This document shows, piece after piece, positions 33,831 through 44,033 of a stretch of DNA of 64,000 nucleotides. The position numbers and the translations under genes were made by a program. Position 1 is the first letter of the stretch. Each line of letters opens with the position of its first letter. The notes under the pieces were generated by a model. It made no database searches and was not told the DNA's origin. It worked only from the letters and a program-made list of their open reading frames with translations. Source of the stretch: Reyranella sp. CPCC 100927 (GTDB lineage Bacteria; Pseudomonadota; Alphaproteobacteria; Reyranellales; Reyranellaceae); NCBI RefSeq assembly GCF_007859315.1, contig NZ_VOHA01000002.1:124001-188000 (forward strand). Direction: 5' to 3'.

Positions 33831-35483
33831 ATGGTGGCGAAGACCGGCTCGCACTATGAAGTGATCGTCATCGGCGCCGGCGTCGCCGGGATCTATCAGA
33901 TCAAGCGTCTGGTCGATCTTGGCATGAATGCTACGGTGATCGAGGCGGCGTCCGGCCTGGGCGGCACCTGGTACTCCAACCGCTACCCCGGTGCCCGCTT
34001 CGATTCGGAGAGCTATACCTACGGCTACTCCTTCTCCAAGGAGCTGCTCGATGAGTGGCACTGGAAGGAGCACTTCTCCGCCCAGCCTGAGAACCTGCGC
34101 TACCTGAACCACGTTGCCGACAAGTTCGACCTGCGCCGGCACATGCAGTTCAACTGCCGCGTCGAAGCTGCCCACTTCGACGAAGCCGAGAACATCTGGC
34201 GGCTGCAGATCAACGACGGCCGCACGCTGACCTGCCGCTTTCTCGTCATGGGGCTGGGCCTGCTGTCGATTCCGACCCTGCCACGGCTGGAAGGCATGGA
34301 GAGCTTCAAGGGCCGCTCGTTCCACACCTTCCACTGGCCGCACGAGAAGCTGGATCTGTCGGACAAGAAGGTGGCCATCATCGGCACCGGCGCCACCGGC
34401 ATCCAGGTCATCGGGGAGATCGCCGACAAGGTCGGCCACCTGACGGTATTCCAACGCCGCCCCAACTGGAGCGCGCCGCTCAACAACGGGCCCATCTCTG
34501 AAAAGGAGATGGCCGCCATCCGTGCCGACTATGACGAGATCTTCGCGACCTGCGCGCGTACGCCCGGCGGCTTCGTGCACGAACCCGACCGGCGCGGCTT
34601 CTACGAGGTTCCGCGCGAGGAGCGCGTGGCGCTATGGGACCGCCTCTACCGCACGCCGGGTTTTGCGATCTGGCTGGCGAACTTCCGTGAAATCTTCATG
34701 GACGAGAAGGCCAACGCCGAGTTCTCCGAATACATTGCCGACCGCATCCGCCAGCGCGTGAAGGATCCCAAGGTCGCCGAGAAGCTGATCCCGAAGGATC
34801 ACGGCTTCGGCGTGCAGCGCGTGCCGATGGAGACCAACTACTTCGAGGCCTACAACCGCGACAACGTCGAACTGGTGGACATCAGCGAGACGCCGCTGGT
34901 GCGCGTGACGGAGACCGGGCTGCGCACCAGCGAACGCGACTACGATGTCGACATCATCATCTACGCCACCGGTTTCGACGCCATCACGGGTGCCTATGAC
35001 CGCATCGACATCCGCGGCATCGGCGGCCAGACCTTGCGTGAGAAGTGGAAGGATGGCCCGTCAACCTATCTCGGGATCTTCATCCACGGCTTCCCGAACC
35101 TGATCATGCCCAACGGCCCGCAAAGCGGCTCGGCCTCGACCAACTACCCGCGCGGCATCGAAACCGGCGTCGACTGGTGCACTGCCTTGCTGAAGCACAT
35201 CCGGGCAAACGGTTATGTGCGCGCCGAGGCCACGCAGGAGGCCGAGGATCAGTGGACCCGGCATGTGAACGACATGTACGCCATGATGCTGATGCGTCGC
35301 GCCAAGTCCTGGTTCACCGGCTACAACTCCAACGTCGCCGGCCACGAAGAGGGCCGCTTCCGCCCCATGATCTACAACGGCGGTGCCCCCAAGTACGTCA
35401 GGCGCATCAACAGAGTCGCGGGCAATGACTATGAGGGCGTTACGTTCTCGGGCGCTGCCCCCGTCGCGAGCGCAGCATCGTAG
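33831..35483 (+). CDS. flavin-containing Baeyer-Villiger monooxygenase (type I)
   Basis: A 550-aa FAD/NADPH enzyme inserting oxygen next to a ketone to give an ester or lactone. Rossmann site for FAD: VIVIGAGVAG (about 11-20). Then GLGGTWYSNRYPGARFDSES (about 43-62), the BVMO fingerprint F-K-G-R-S-F-H-T-F-H-W-P (residues 159-170, with its histidine intact), the NADPH site VAIIGTGATGIQV (about 182-194) and the D-I-I-Y-A-T-G-F-D segment (about 380). The length matches cyclohexanone- and steroid-type BVMOs. The strong GGGGAG site supports the start. A downstream paralogue fused to an esterase suggests a shared ketone pathway. Confidence 0.92.
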   Translation: MVAKTGSHYEVIVIGAGVAGIYQIKRLVDLGMNATVIEAASGLGGTWYSNRYPGARFDSESYTYGYSFSKELLDEWHWKEHFSAQPENLRYLNHVADKFDLRRHMQFNCRVEAAHFDEAENIWRLQINDGRTLTCRFLVMGLGLLSIPTLPRLEGMESFKGRSFHTFHWPHEKLDLSDKKVAIIGTGATGIQVIGEIADKVGHLTVFQRRPNWSAPLNNGPISEKEMAAIRADYDEIFATCARTPGGFVHEPDRRGFYEVPREERVALWDRLYRTPGFAIWLANFREIFMDEKANAEFSEYIADRIRQRVKDPKVAEKLIPKDHGFGVQRVPMETNYFEAYNRDNVELVDISETPLVRVTETGLRTSERDYDVDIIIYATGFDAITGAYDRIDIRGIGGQTLREKWKDGPSTYLGIFIHGFPNLIMPNGPQSGSASTNYPRGIETGVDWCTALLKHIRANGYVRAEATQEAEDQWTRHVNDMYAMMLMRRAKSWFTGYNSNVAGHEEGRFRPMIYNGGAPKYVRRINRVAGNDYEGVTFSGAAPVASAAS

Positions 35484-35515
35484 TACCCGCTATCGCTCGA
35501 GTGTGACTCGGGACC

Positions 35516-35595
35516 GTCATCCCGAGCATAGCGAGGGAGATGCAGGCGCATCCGTGCATCACTTGCAGAAGATCCCTCGCTGCGCTCGGGATCAC
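35516..35595. repeat. inverted repeat of the GTCATCCCGAGC type
   Basis: Arms 35516-35538 and 35573-35595 are reverse complements at 20 of 23 positions (ATCCCGAGC...AGCGAGGGA). It is an intergenic repeat type widespread in Alphaproteobacteria, between the two BVMO genes. Confidence 0.7.
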
Positions 35596-35671
35596 AGCTG
35601 TATCAGGGACGCGTGATTCCGAGTAGACCCTAGACGAGTGCGTCACGTTACCGTGAGGTGGCAATCGGATC

Positions 35672-35697
35672 GGTTCCCCGCGGAACCCATTCGTTTT
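35672..35697 (+). terminator. weak terminator-like hairpin before fusion gene
   Basis: GGTTCC, loop CCGC and GGAACC (35672-35687) are followed by CATTCG and TTTTTT to about 35697. It may end transcription from the BVMO gene; a short stem and offset T-run keep confidence low. Confidence 0.35.
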
Positions 35698-35782
35698 TTC
35701 CTTCCTGTTTTTCCAATGCGACACCGCACGGTTTGAGTCAGGCTTCAGGCTGAAAATCAGCGTCCGCAAGAGGGAGGAAGCG

Positions 35783-38449
35783 ATGGCAAACGCAGCAGTC
35801 GCCAATGGTGCACAGCAAGTGGATGTCGCAGTCGTGGGCGCCGGTTTCGCCGGCCTCTATCTGCTGCATCGCCTGCGCAAGGCAGGTTTCTCGGCCGTGG
35901 GCCTCGAGACCGGCAACGATGTCGGCGGCACATGGTACTGGAACCGCTATCCCGGTGCGCGCTGCGACATCCAGACCACCGACTACAGCTACACCTGGGA
36001 TCCCGAGTTAGAGAAGGCGTGGACGTGGTCGGAGAAATACGCCACCCAGCCCGAGATCCTGCGCTATCTCGGCTTCGTCGCCGACCGCTACGACCTGCGC
36101 CGCGACATCCGCTTCGGCACCCGGGTCAACAGCGCCACCTGGGACGACGCCACGCAGCGCTGGCGGCTCGACACCAGCGCCGGCGCGCCGGTGTCCTGCC
36201 GCTTCTACGTCATGGCCAGCGGCTGTCTGTCGCTGCCCAAGCCGCCGGAGATCGAGGGCTACAACGACTACAAGGGCGCCGTCTACTTCACCGGCCGCTG
36301 GCCGCATGAAGCGGTGGACTTCAGCGGCAAGCGCGTGGCGGTGATCGGCACCGGTTCATCGGCGATCCAGTCGATCCCGCTGATCGCCCAGCAGGCCGCT
36401 CACCTCACCATCTTCCAGCGCACGCCGAACTTCGCACTGCCGGCGCACAACGGCCCGTCGCCCGCCGATCGCATCGAGATGCGCGACAAGGATACCCCCG
36501 CCTTCCGTGAGGCCGCGCGCTGGTCGATGGCGGGCGTGCCGCTGCCGCCGGCCACCGACCACAGCTGGCAGCTGAGCGAAGCCGAACGCCACGAGCGCTT
36601 CGAGAAGGCCTGGGCTGCCGGCGATCTGGTGGTCATGCTCAGCCAACTCTGGGCCGACCAGGCTGTCGACGTCGACGGCAACACCCTGTTGTCCGACATG
36701 CTGCGCGAAAAGATCCGCGCTGCCGTCAATGACCCCGAAACGGCCGAGGCGCTGACGCCGCGCGATCATCCCTTCGGCTCCAAGCGGCCGTGCCTCGATA
36801 CCGGCTACTACGCTACCTACAATCGACCCAACGTCACGCTGGTGAACCTGCGGCGCGAGCCCATCAAGCGCATCACGGCCACCGGCATTCAGACTGATAA
36901 CCGCAGCGTCGACGTCGATGCCATCGTCTTCGCGACCGGCTTCGATGCCATGACGGGCGCCATCACCGCGGTGCATCCCATCTCAGGTCGCGGCGGCAAA
37001 TCGATCGGCGACGTCTGGGCGAACGGGCCACAGACATATCTTGGCCTCACCGTCGCCGGCTTTCCCAACCTGTTCATGATCACCGGCCCCGGCAGCCCGT
37101 CTGTGCTGTCCAACATGATGGTGTCGATCGAACAGCACGTCGACTGGGTGACCGACCGCCTGATCGCCCTGCGTGACACCGGCTTCACCACCATGGAAGC
37201 CACCGAGGCAGCGCAAGACGGCTGGCAGCGGCACAATGCCGACTGCTCGATGATCACGCTGCACCGGCTGGCCAACACCTGGTACACGGGCGCCAACGTG
37301 CCCGGCAAAGCCCAGGGCGTGATGCCCTACACCGGCGGCGTCGGCCCCTATCGCGGTATCTGCAACGAGGTCGTCGAGCGCGGCATGCTGGGCTTCCGGC
37401 TCACCGGTCCCAACGGCGCCGAGCAGTGCAACGACGGCGAGATCGTGCGCCTGCAGCCCGACGTGCGCCTGGTGCTCAACGCGCTGGCCGACATGAAACT
37501 GCCGCCGCTGGAGTCGTTCGGCGCCCAGGGCGCGCGCGACTTCCTGGCCCAGTTCAATGCCGCCCGTCCGGCGGGCCGGCCAGTCGGCGAGGTCATTGAC
37601 GGCACGCTGCCCGGCACCGATGGTCTGCTGCCCTATCGGCTGTACCGGCCGGCGACGCCGGGGCCGCATCCGGTCGTGGTCTATTTCCATGGCGGTGGCT
37701 GGGTGCTGGGCGACGAGCAGTCCGACGACCCGTTCTGCCGCGACATGTGCCGGCGCACCGACATGATCTTCGTCAGCGTCGGCTACCGGCACGCGCCCGA
37801 GCACCGCTTCCCCACGGCAGCCGAGGACAGCTACGCTGCCTTGTGCTGGATTGCAGCGCACGCGGCCGAACTGGGCGGCAAGCCGGGGCCGGTATCTGTC
37901 GCCGGCTGGAGCGCCGGCGGCAACATGGCCGCCGTGACCTGCCAGCTGGCGCGTGACCGCAAGGGTCCGCAGATCGCCGGCCAGCTGCTGCTGTGCCCGG
38001 TCACTGACTGCACGTTCGACCGGCCATCGTACGTCGACAACGCGACGGGCTACTTCCTGACGCGATCGCTGATGTACTGGTTCTGGGACCTGTACTGCTC
38101 GCCGGCCGACCGCACTGATCCGCGCGTCTCGCCGCTGCGCGGCAAGGTGGCGGGCCTGCCGCCGGCATTCGTGGTCACCTGCGAGTTTGATCCGCTGCGC
38201 GACGAAGGCATCGCCTACGCCGAGGCCATGGCCAAGGCCGGCGTGCCCGTCGAACAGCTGCAGGCGAAGGGCCACTTCCATTCGTCGTTCACCATGGTCG
38301 ACGTGGTGATCACGAGCGTGTCGGGCCGCGTGCAGATGGCGCACGCCCTGCGTCGCTTCGCCGGTCTGCCGGCGGAGGAAACCCCGACCCACCAGGACAA
38401 CACCGCGCAGCGACCCCTCCAAGCCGCTGCCGCCGGCGCTGCCGACTGA
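35783..38449 (+). CDS. fusion: flavin monooxygenase (BVMO-like) + HSL-type esterase
   Basis: An 888-aa protein with two complete enzymes. Residues about 10-540 are a FAD/NADPH monooxygenase: FAD site VVGAGFAGL (about 18-26), [22 protein letters not shown] site [23 protein letters not shown]. Residues about 600-870 are a hormone-sensitive-lipase-type alpha/beta hydrolase: oxyanion HGGGW at His636, nucleophile GWSAGG at Ser710, acid Asp803 in FDPLRDEG, and histidine 831/833 in GHFHSSF. BVMOs make esters and HSL esterases cleave them, so one polypeptide could convert a ketone to acid plus alcohol. In the BVMO fingerprint the expected histidine is phenylalanine ([12 protein letters not shown]), so the first step may be altered. 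The frame is continuous, so it is a true fusion. GAGGGAGGAAG precedes the ATG. Confidence 0.9.
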   Translation: MANAAVANGAQQVDVAVVGAGFAGLYLLHRLRKAGFSAVGLETGNDVGGTWYWNRYPGARCDIQTTDYSYTWDPELEKAWTWSEKYATQPEILRYLGFVADRYDLRRDIRFGTRVNSATWDDATQRWRLDTSAGAPVSCRFYVMASGCLSLPKPPEIEGYNDYKGAVYFTGRWPHEAVDFSGKRVAVIGTGSSAIQSIPLIAQQAAHLTIFQRTPNFALPAHNGPSPADRIEMRDKDTPAFREAARWSMAGVPLPPATDHSWQLSEAERHERFEKAWAAGDLVVMLSQLWADQAVDVDGNTLLSDMLREKIRAAVNDPETAEALTPRDHPFGSKRPCLDTGYYATYNRPNVTLVNLRREPIKRITATGIQTDNRSVDVDAIVFATGFDAMTGAITAVHPISGRGGKSIGDVWANGPQTYLGLTVAGFPNLFMITGPGSPSVLSNMMVSIEQHVDWVTDRLIALRDTGFTTMEATEAAQDGWQRHNADCSMITLHRLANTWYTGANVPGKAQGVMPYTGGVGPYRGICNEVVERGMLGFRLTGPNGAEQCNDGEIVRLQPDVRLVLNALADMKLPPLESFGAQGARDFLAQFNAARPAGRPVGEVIDGTLPGTDGLLPYRLYRPATPGPHPVVVYFHGGGWVLGDEQSDDPFCRDMCRRTDMIFVSVGYRHAPEHRFPTAAEDSYAALCWIAAHAAELGGKPGPVSVAGWSAGGNMAAVTCQLARDRKGPQIAGQLLLCPVTDCTFDRPSYVDNATGYFLTRSLMYWFWDLYCSPADRTDPRVSPLRGKVAGLPPAFVVTCEFDPLRDEGIAYAEAMAKAGVPVEQLQAKGHFHSSFTMVDVVITSVSGRVQMAHALRRFAGLPAEETPTHQDNTAQRPLQAAAAGAAD

Positions 38450-38641
38450 GGCTGCGGCCCACGTCGCGAAAAGGGACCGCCGCCGTCGTCCCCGGCGCAG
38501 CGAGGCGACAGCGGTGGACCCGTGCGAATAGCTTGTTCCACGTCAAGCCCGGCGCTCGAACGGTGGAGAAACCGATTCGAGGTGCATCGCTTGCGAGGCC
38601 GTCGCGCACGCGCATGTCGACTAGACGTCTTCATTTCCAAC
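38450..38641. other. island edge, no gene seen
   Basis: 192 nt between the fusion gene and the zorD stop. I see no coding frame, tRNA or clear direct repeat. Base composition changes from GC-rich to mixed across it, consistent with the left edge of the Zorya island. Confidence 0.5.
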
Positions 38642-41600
38642 TCAGTGAAAGAGATAGGACCCGTCTAGCTCCCGTGATGGGACACCCAGCTCGTCCCGGG
38701 CAAACATGGCCGTCATGGCCTCGCCGAGCGGATCGGCTTCAGCCCGCAGACGTTCGCTTGCCATCCCTCGCTGGAGAACCGCTGCATCGTCGGCTACGTC
38801 GCCCATTGGCCACAGCGCTGAGCTTGCAAGACGGCGCTTCCGCATCATCAGGCTCTGGAGAAGACAGTCGAAAGATTGTTCCCGATAACCTTCGTGAATC
38901 GCCATGGGCACGTGAACCGTCACAGGTCGGGTTTGCCCGATGCGATGTACGCGGTCATTGCATTGCTCTTCGACCGCGGGGTTCCACCATCGCGACAAAT
39001 GGATCACATGCGTTGCTGCGGTAAGGGTAAGTCCGGTGCCAGCCGCTTTCGGACCAAGGACAAGGAGATCGAACCCGTGATCTTCGGAGAGATGCCGTTG
39101 AAAGCGGTTCACGATCGCTTGCCGCTGAGAGATCGGCGTATCACCGTTGATAAGATCGACGCGTACGAGACCCAGCTCGCTGCGAACAAGTTCGATGAAG
39201 CGGTATTGCATCTGCCGGTGTTCAATGAAGACCAGCGCACGCTCGCCTTTTGCCTTCACGCGCCTCAAGATTTCCATTGTCGCCTCCAGGCGGCCGGAGG
39301 AGCGGGTAAAATCTTCATTGTTCATTTCTTCATCCAAGGACGGATGAACCGAAACACTGCGGATATGATGCAGCATCTTGAGCTGCGCGCCCAACCCGCC
39401 ACTAGCAAGCTTGAGCCGCGCGTCATCATAGGCCAACGCCTGAGCATCCGGCATCAGGCGAGGATGAATGCGACGCGACTTTGGTGGGAGATCGGTAGCG
39501 ACTGCTTCCTTCAACCGACGGATTGCCAGCGGCGGCTTTGTGTCCCTGCGCTCGAAAACACGGGAGTACAACTCCGCCATATTGGCTTCTTCCGGCTTCA
39601 GGTACCGTTGGCGAAATTCCTTGAGACTATCGAGCGAACCGGCAGCCAGCTGATCCATGACAGCCCAGAGGTCGACAGTACTGTTCTCAATGGGGGTACC
39701 CGTAAGGCCGATTCTAAAATCGGCGTTGACGGAGCGGGCGGCAACCGCGCGCAGACTGATCGGATTCTTCAGCGCCTGGATTTCGTCAAAGACAACGGCC
39801 GAAAAAGGAATGCGGGCGAGCGAGTGCTGGTAATTGGTTAACGTGGTGTAGGTCGTCAGCATCCAGAACCGGTGCGCTCTGCCCTCCGCGACAGCTTCGT
39901 GCAGCGCGCCGAAATCGAGCTTGGCTTCGCCGCTGTCAGTATCTGTCCCCCGAAATCCGGTGCGTTTGCGTCCACCGAGGCTTGAGCCGTAGAGGCGAAT
40001 GAGATGGCCGAGCCCCGTCTCATCCATGTGACGGGCGACCTCCTGCTCCCAGTTTTCCAGAAGGGAGGTCGGCGCAACGACGAGAACAGGTCCACGTTTC
40101 CTGACCTCGGGACGCGCCGCCGCCGTGTTCAGCCATGCCAGGAACGCGATCGTCTGGAGCGTCTTGCCGAGCCCTTGTTCGTCGGCATTCAGAATTCCGG
40201 GCAATCCCGATCGCCACGCCTCGACCTGCCAAGCGAAGCTTTCGACTTGATGAGATTTGAGCGGCGTGCGAACCGAGCCGGGCAAGGTGTCCGCGACACC
40301 GGACGTTCTTGGCTTAAGCCTCGCATGCCATTTGACGTCTTCATAGTTGACTTGGGTATCCAGAACGAAGGGTCCGGTTTTTTCGCCATCGACCTCCCGG
40401 TCATCCTGCTCGGCAGGCTCAGCGTTAATCCTATGAAGCCGCTCGTCAAGCAGCCTGAGCATTTCCGCGCGTGCCGGCAGCAACAGATCCTCGAGCTCCA
40501 CCGTCGGCCACTGCTTTTCCATCGCTGTGGCCACACGATCACGCAGGGTTTCGAGCTGCGCTGCGTCCTGCCGTCCTAGCGCATCAGCCAGACGATCGGC
40601 GAATTCTTCGGGCAGCCATGTTGTACTACTCGGCTCAATCTCACCCAGATCGGGCTTCTCGTACTTCACGATGCCCGTCACGCGTTCCGAGAATTCCAGC
40701 GTCTCTACCAGAACAGGGCCGATGGCAGCTTCGATAGCTTCCTGCTCCGCCGCTGGCGACAGTCCGTCCAGCTGTCCTGAGCGGCGAAGCTGAGCCTCCA
40801 TCGCCTCGGTCAACTTCGGCAACGGGTTCTGAATAAAAGTGCGGCGGTCTTCGGGAGACGCCTTCTGCATGCTGACCATGACGGAAAGTGCCGGCGTCGC
40901 AGAGCGCTCCACGACGACATAGCGTCCCGGAGAAAGGCGATAGGCCGGCAAAGCGCCACGCCCTCTGACGAGAGACTGAAATCGTTGAAGATCGAGACCA
41001 CCGACTTCACTCATCGACTCAGATGGCTCAGCAAAACCCGAGGTAACACCATGCCCATCCAGCGTATCGCTCGAAAATGGAATCACGTCGAAGTCCGTAT
41101 CCCCCTTTGGAGAAATCGAGAGCCGATCAACGAGGCGCACTTCAAGACCACTGAGGAAATCGGTCATGGAGACGCGCGACGCCTCATCTCCACCCACGAT
41201 CGATGCACCAGGGTCAAGCGCCTTGCGGAATCGGCCGAGCGCCTCCCAGTCCGCGGCATCGCCTTGATCTGATTGATAGGAATCCGCAACCTCGATCGCG
41301 TCCAGCATCCAGAGAGGCAGCCGTCTTGCACCCTGCGCCGTCTCCAGCATCGCGCCCGTCCGTTGCGGCAACTGGCGCTGGCCGTTGCGTGACCATTCGT
41401 AGCGAAGGCGAAAGCCGGACGAACCGACGATGCCCTCAGCGTCGGTTTTAAGGGTCATATCCACGAATGGAGGCAATCCCAGCAGCTGGCCCGCCTCGCC
41501 TGAGATTGACGCAGCGATGCGATGAGACATCACGATGCGATCAGAATCGATCGACAAAGGCTCGCGAAGCGCATCTGCGGCAGCGCGCAGATCAGCGATC

Positions 41601-41746
41601 GCGTACGCGAGAGGTCGCTCCCCGGCGTTGAGATGCTGCAGATCAGCTTCTGTGCTGCGGCGAACAAGACGATGAAGCAGGCCCGTGCTTTTTCTCTTCA
41701 CGGTGAGAGTGATTGCGTCGGGAGACGTAGATACAAAAAGCTCCAT
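38642..41746 (-). CDS. zorD: ZorD: SNF2-family helicase of type I Zorya
   Basis: A 1034-aa cytosolic SNF2-type ATPase, the effector arm of type I Zorya. The N-terminal half (about 1-490) is the variable, probably regulatory, part. The core starts near residue 495 with LKSHQVESFAW, Walker A DEQGLGKT (525-529 for GLGKT), the DEXQ box FDEIQALKNP (Asp654-Glu655), LTGTPIENS, and the helicase C-terminal half with LINGDT, GTGLTLTAATHVIHLSRWWNP and the motif VI QCNDRVHRIGQTR. All catalytic motifs are intact. ATG 41746 is chosen, 8 nt after zorC ends; a TTG at 41785 is less likely. In the described system ZorD acts on invading DNA. Confidence 0.9.
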   Translation of the reverse strand: MELFVSTSPDAITLTVKRKSTGLLHRLVRRSTEADLQHLNAGERPLAYAIADLRAAADALREPLSIDSDRIVMSHRIAASISGEAGQLLGLPPFVDMTLKTDAEGIVGSSGFRLRYEWSRNGQRQLPQRTGAMLETAQGARRLPLWMLDAIEVADSYQSDQGDAADWEALGRFRKALDPGASIVGGDEASRVSMTDFLSGLEVRLVDRLSISPKGDTDFDVIPFSSDTLDGHGVTSGFAEPSESMSEVGGLDLQRFQSLVRGRGALPAYRLSPGRYVVVERSATPALSVMVSMQKASPEDRRTFIQNPLPKLTEAMEAQLRRSGQLDGLSPAAEQEAIEAAIGPVLVETLEFSERVTGIVKYEKPDLGEIEPSSTTWLPEEFADRLADALGRQDAAQLETLRDRVATAMEKQWPTVELEDLLLPARAEMLRLLDERLHRINAEPAEQDDREVDGEKTGPFVLDTQVNYEDVKWHARLKPRTSGVADTLPGSVRTPLKSHQVESFAWQVEAWRSGLPGILNADEQGLGKTLQTIAFLAWLNTAAARPEVRKRGPVLVVAPTSLLENWEQEVARHMDETGLGHLIRLYGSSLGGRKRTGFRGTDTDSGEAKLDFGALHEAVAEGRAHRFWMLTTYTTLTNYQHSLARIPFSAVVFDEIQALKNPISLRAVAARSVNADFRIGLTGTPIENSTVDLWAVMDQLAAGSLDSLKEFRQRYLKPEEANMAELYSRVFERRDTKPPLAIRRLKEAVATDLPPKSRRIHPRLMPDAQALAYDDARLKLASGGLGAQLKMLHHIRSVSVHPSLDEEMNNEDFTRSSGRLEATMEILRRVKAKGERALVFIEHRQMQYRFIELVRSELGLVRVDLINGDTPISQRQAIVNRFQRHLSEDHGFDLLVLGPKAAGTGLTLTAATHVIHLSRWWNPAVEEQCNDRVHRIGQTRPVTVHVPMAIHEGYREQSFDCLLQSLMMRKRRLASSALWPMGDVADDAAVLQRGMASERLRAEADPLGEAMTAMFARDELGVPSRELDGSYLFH

Positions 41747-41754
41747 TGCTCGAC

Positions 41755-43071
41755 CTAAATCTGCTCCATCACCCAGCTTTGCCAATCTCCGATGTGTGAC
41801 TTTGCTTTTGAGCCCGAGATCAGCCTGATTTGCTCACAATCATAGTGCCACTGATAGAGGGTGGGCGCACGCCTGTCGGTCTCGTCAAAGATGTGAACCC
41901 TATAGCTGTGGGAGCCTTCGACAACGATCTTTCTGCCAATCTTGAGCACAAGTAGGGAAGTATTCGCCCTGCTGCCGCCGGCAGTCTGACGTCCGAACCT
42001 CAGTGTTCCCTTCCCACCCCCTCGCCGCTTTGCCTCTCGTTCGGCGGAAGCACCGAAGGCCACCCAAGCTGTGTCCACCCGCCCTCGACTATGCAACCCC
42101 AGCCAGAACTTTCTTCGCGGCTCCCACATATGGCTGTCCTCTACTGCCGACACGACGTCGAGGAAGAAGCGAATGTTTTCTCCAGTCAGCCATCGAAGGA
42201 TGACAGCCAGTCTATGGCTGGGCACCGCGGACCAGATCCCGCCACGCTGGACTCGTGGATCACCGTAGATGCCGATGATGCTTTCGGTCAGATAACGAAG
42301 ATCCTCAGCCGAGGGTGTACGGCTTACCCAGTGCCCGAGCAGCGCCGAAATCGCCTCACCGGCCCCAGTGCTCTTGGCCTCTCGGCCGTCGGGCTTCATC
42401 CATTCAATGAGCCGCTTCATCTCAATCCTCGTGTCGAGATGCGGTTCGATTTGCGTCACATAAGCAAGATGAGCTGCGTTCATCAGACCGGGAGCATGAG
42501 GGCTGTGGATGCCGAGCTTCTGCAGGCCGGTCCAAAGATCGTCCATGGAGATCATTTTCCGCGCAACGGCATCCGCCACGACGGTTGGCGAGAGCATCTC
42601 CGGGATAGCCTCTAGCAACATGCGCCAACGTGCACCCAAACGGTCCGTCACCTCCGACAATGCACTGGCAAGCTTGTGGGTATGATCCGCGGCAGCATCG
42701 AAACTACCCATGTAGATGGAGAGCATGCCACCTAGAAAGCCGGCGCGCGTCGAGGCACGTGTCTCGCGGTAGTAGAATTCCCGTAGTCCGGAAAGATCTG
42801 GCCGCTCGCGGCGTTCTTCGTCGAACAGAGCCTTGCCGGCGCTCGTGATCAGCGATAGTTTGGTGTCTTTCCACTCGTCGCGATCGAGCCGATCGCGAAC
42901 CATGGCAACGAGCTTCTCGCGATCCTTCTCCGGCGGGTTTGCAACGATATCGGGCCATCGGGCCATGATCCGCTCCGCCCTGGACATCAGCGGGCTCAGG
43001 GATGGCAGCGCCGGCCTGTTGAACTGGCGATTCTGCGACAAGGCCTCGGAGAGTGTCATTTTGCTTCTCAT
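41755..43071 (-). CDS. zorC: ZorC: EH-signature protein of type I Zorya
   Basis: A 438-aa cytosolic protein, found only in type I Zorya. The EH_Signature segment with conserved glutamate and histidine is visible at VVEGSHSYRVHIF (Glu385, His388). It is preceded by the family's WEPRRKFWLGL region (about residues 316-326) and AFGASAEREA. The remainder is alpha-helical and has no enzymatic motif. Published work places ZorC downstream of the membrane motor as a DNA-binding effector acting with ZorD; this is family knowledge, not shown here. The start overlaps the zorB stop as ATGA, so translation is coupled. Confidence 0.88.
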   Translation of the reverse strand: MRSKMTLSEALSQNRQFNRPALPSLSPLMSRAERIMARWPDIVANPPEKDREKLVAMVRDRLDRDEWKDTKLSLITSAGKALFDEERRERPDLSGLREFYYRETRASTRAGFLGGMLSIYMGSFDAAADHTHKLASALSEVTDRLGARWRMLLEAIPEMLSPTVVADAVARKMISMDDLWTGLQKLGIHSPHAPGLMNAAHLAYVTQIEPHLDTRIEMKRLIEWMKPDGREAKSTGAGEAISALLGHWVSRTPSAEDLRYLTESIIGIYGDPRVQRGGIWSAVPSHRLAVILRWLTGENIRFFLDVVSAVEDSHMWEPRRKFWLGLHSRGRVDTAWVAFGASAEREAKRRGGGKGTLRFGRQTAGGSRANTSLLVLKIGRKIVVEGSHSYRVHIFDETDRRAPTLYQWHYDCEQIRLISGSKAKSHIGDWQSWVMEQI

Positions 43072-44033
43072 CGCGAGAGGCCTGCGCTCAATGCCTCCCG
43101 TATTCGCCTGATCTCCTCAGACTTGCTTGGCGCATACATGATGATGCGAAGGTCTACGCGGCGATTGGTATCACGGCCCTCCTTCGTCGCATTGTCCCTG
43201 ACGGGCCTCATCTGCCCGTAGCCGGCGACCGATAATACGGGTTGCCCCCGGAAATTGAGAAATTTGACGAGCTCTGGAGCCTTCCCGAGCATCGTGGAAA
43301 AGGTATTGTTTGCACGCTCAGTTGACAAAGTAAGGTTCGGCGTGAAGTCGCCCGTCGAATCGGTGTGGCCTTCGATTTGAAGAGCCTCGATCACGGCATG
43401 TGTCGGGTTGCAGTCAGTCTTCCAATTCGAGCGAGCCCCCAGCGTGTAGCACGGAAGAATTTCCGCCAGACGGGTGGCCAGCGTTTCGACGATAGTCCTT
43501 CTCTCGGACCGAAGTAAGGGCGAGCCGGACGCAAAAAGGCCATCGCCTTGGAAACGCAGAGCGTCGATTTCTTCGCTGATGACGACCTGCAGATCGGGGA
43601 AGTCAATTTTAAGCTGCCCCTGCAGCGTTTCGAGAATGCGTCGCCGTTCGACAGCCGACAACGCGAGATAGGTTTCAAGCGGATCGACCCTGCGAAGCTT
43701 TTCAAGCTCCTGCTTCAGTTGCGCGACTTCAAGCTGCAGCTCGTCAACTTGCTTCTGTTTGGCGTCGATCGCTCCGCTGAGCTCTTTGATCGTGACCTCT
43801 AGCTGGGCGACAAGCATCCGGAGCCGCATGACCTCGTGACGTGCATCGTCCCGCTGTTGCACGACCAGATCGTAGTCGGCTCGCGGCACCATGCTTTGAT
43901 CGTTGTATTTGCTGGCAAAATAGGCGAGCAGCAGGATGACGACGAAAAGGAAGCTGACAGTCATGTCCGTCATGGACATGAAAGCACTTTCCTCTTCTTC
44001 CTCCCCGTGGCGCGTTCGCTGACCGCCGCGCAT
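43068..44033 (-). CDS. zorB: ZorB: MotB/OmpA-like stator protein of Zorya
   Basis: A 321-aa membrane protein of the MotB/ExbD type. After a charged cytoplasmic N-terminus (RTRHGEEEEES) comes one transmembrane helix, MTDMTVSFLFVVILLLAYF, carrying the proton-handling aspartate (Asp23). A periplasmic coiled coil (about 50-110) links to an OmpA C-terminal peptidoglycan-binding domain: IEGHTDSTGD, NLTLSTERAN, VAGYGQMRPV and RRVDLRI. ZorB dimers sit within a ring of ZorA. ATG 44033 overlaps the zorA stop as TGATG; a GTG at 44036 is a possible alternative. Confidence 0.92.
   Translation of the reverse strand: MRGGQRTRHGEEEEESAFMSMTDMTVSFLFVVILLLAYFASKYNDQSMVPRADYDLVVQQRDDARHEVMRLRMLVAQLEVTIKELSGAIDAKQKQVDELQLEVAQLKQELEKLRRVDPLETYLALSAVERRRILETLQGQLKIDFPDLQVVISEEIDALRFQGDGLFASGSPLLRSERRTIVETLATRLAEILPCYTLGARSNWKTDCNPTHAVIEALQIEGHTDSTGDFTPNLTLSTERANNTFSTMLGKAPELVKFLNFRGQPVLSVAGYGQMRPVRDNATKEGRDTNRRVDLRIIMYAPSKSEEIRRIREALSAGLSR

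Noticed and set aside
35783-38449. Fusion gene as two genes joined by a missed stop
   Set aside because: The frame is open throughout, with coherent sequence across the junction and no internal start site of comparable quality.
41746-41785. Longer zorD start at TTG 41785
   Set aside because: Would overlap zorC by 31 nt; ATG 41746 lies just after the zorC stop and begins the compact N-terminus.
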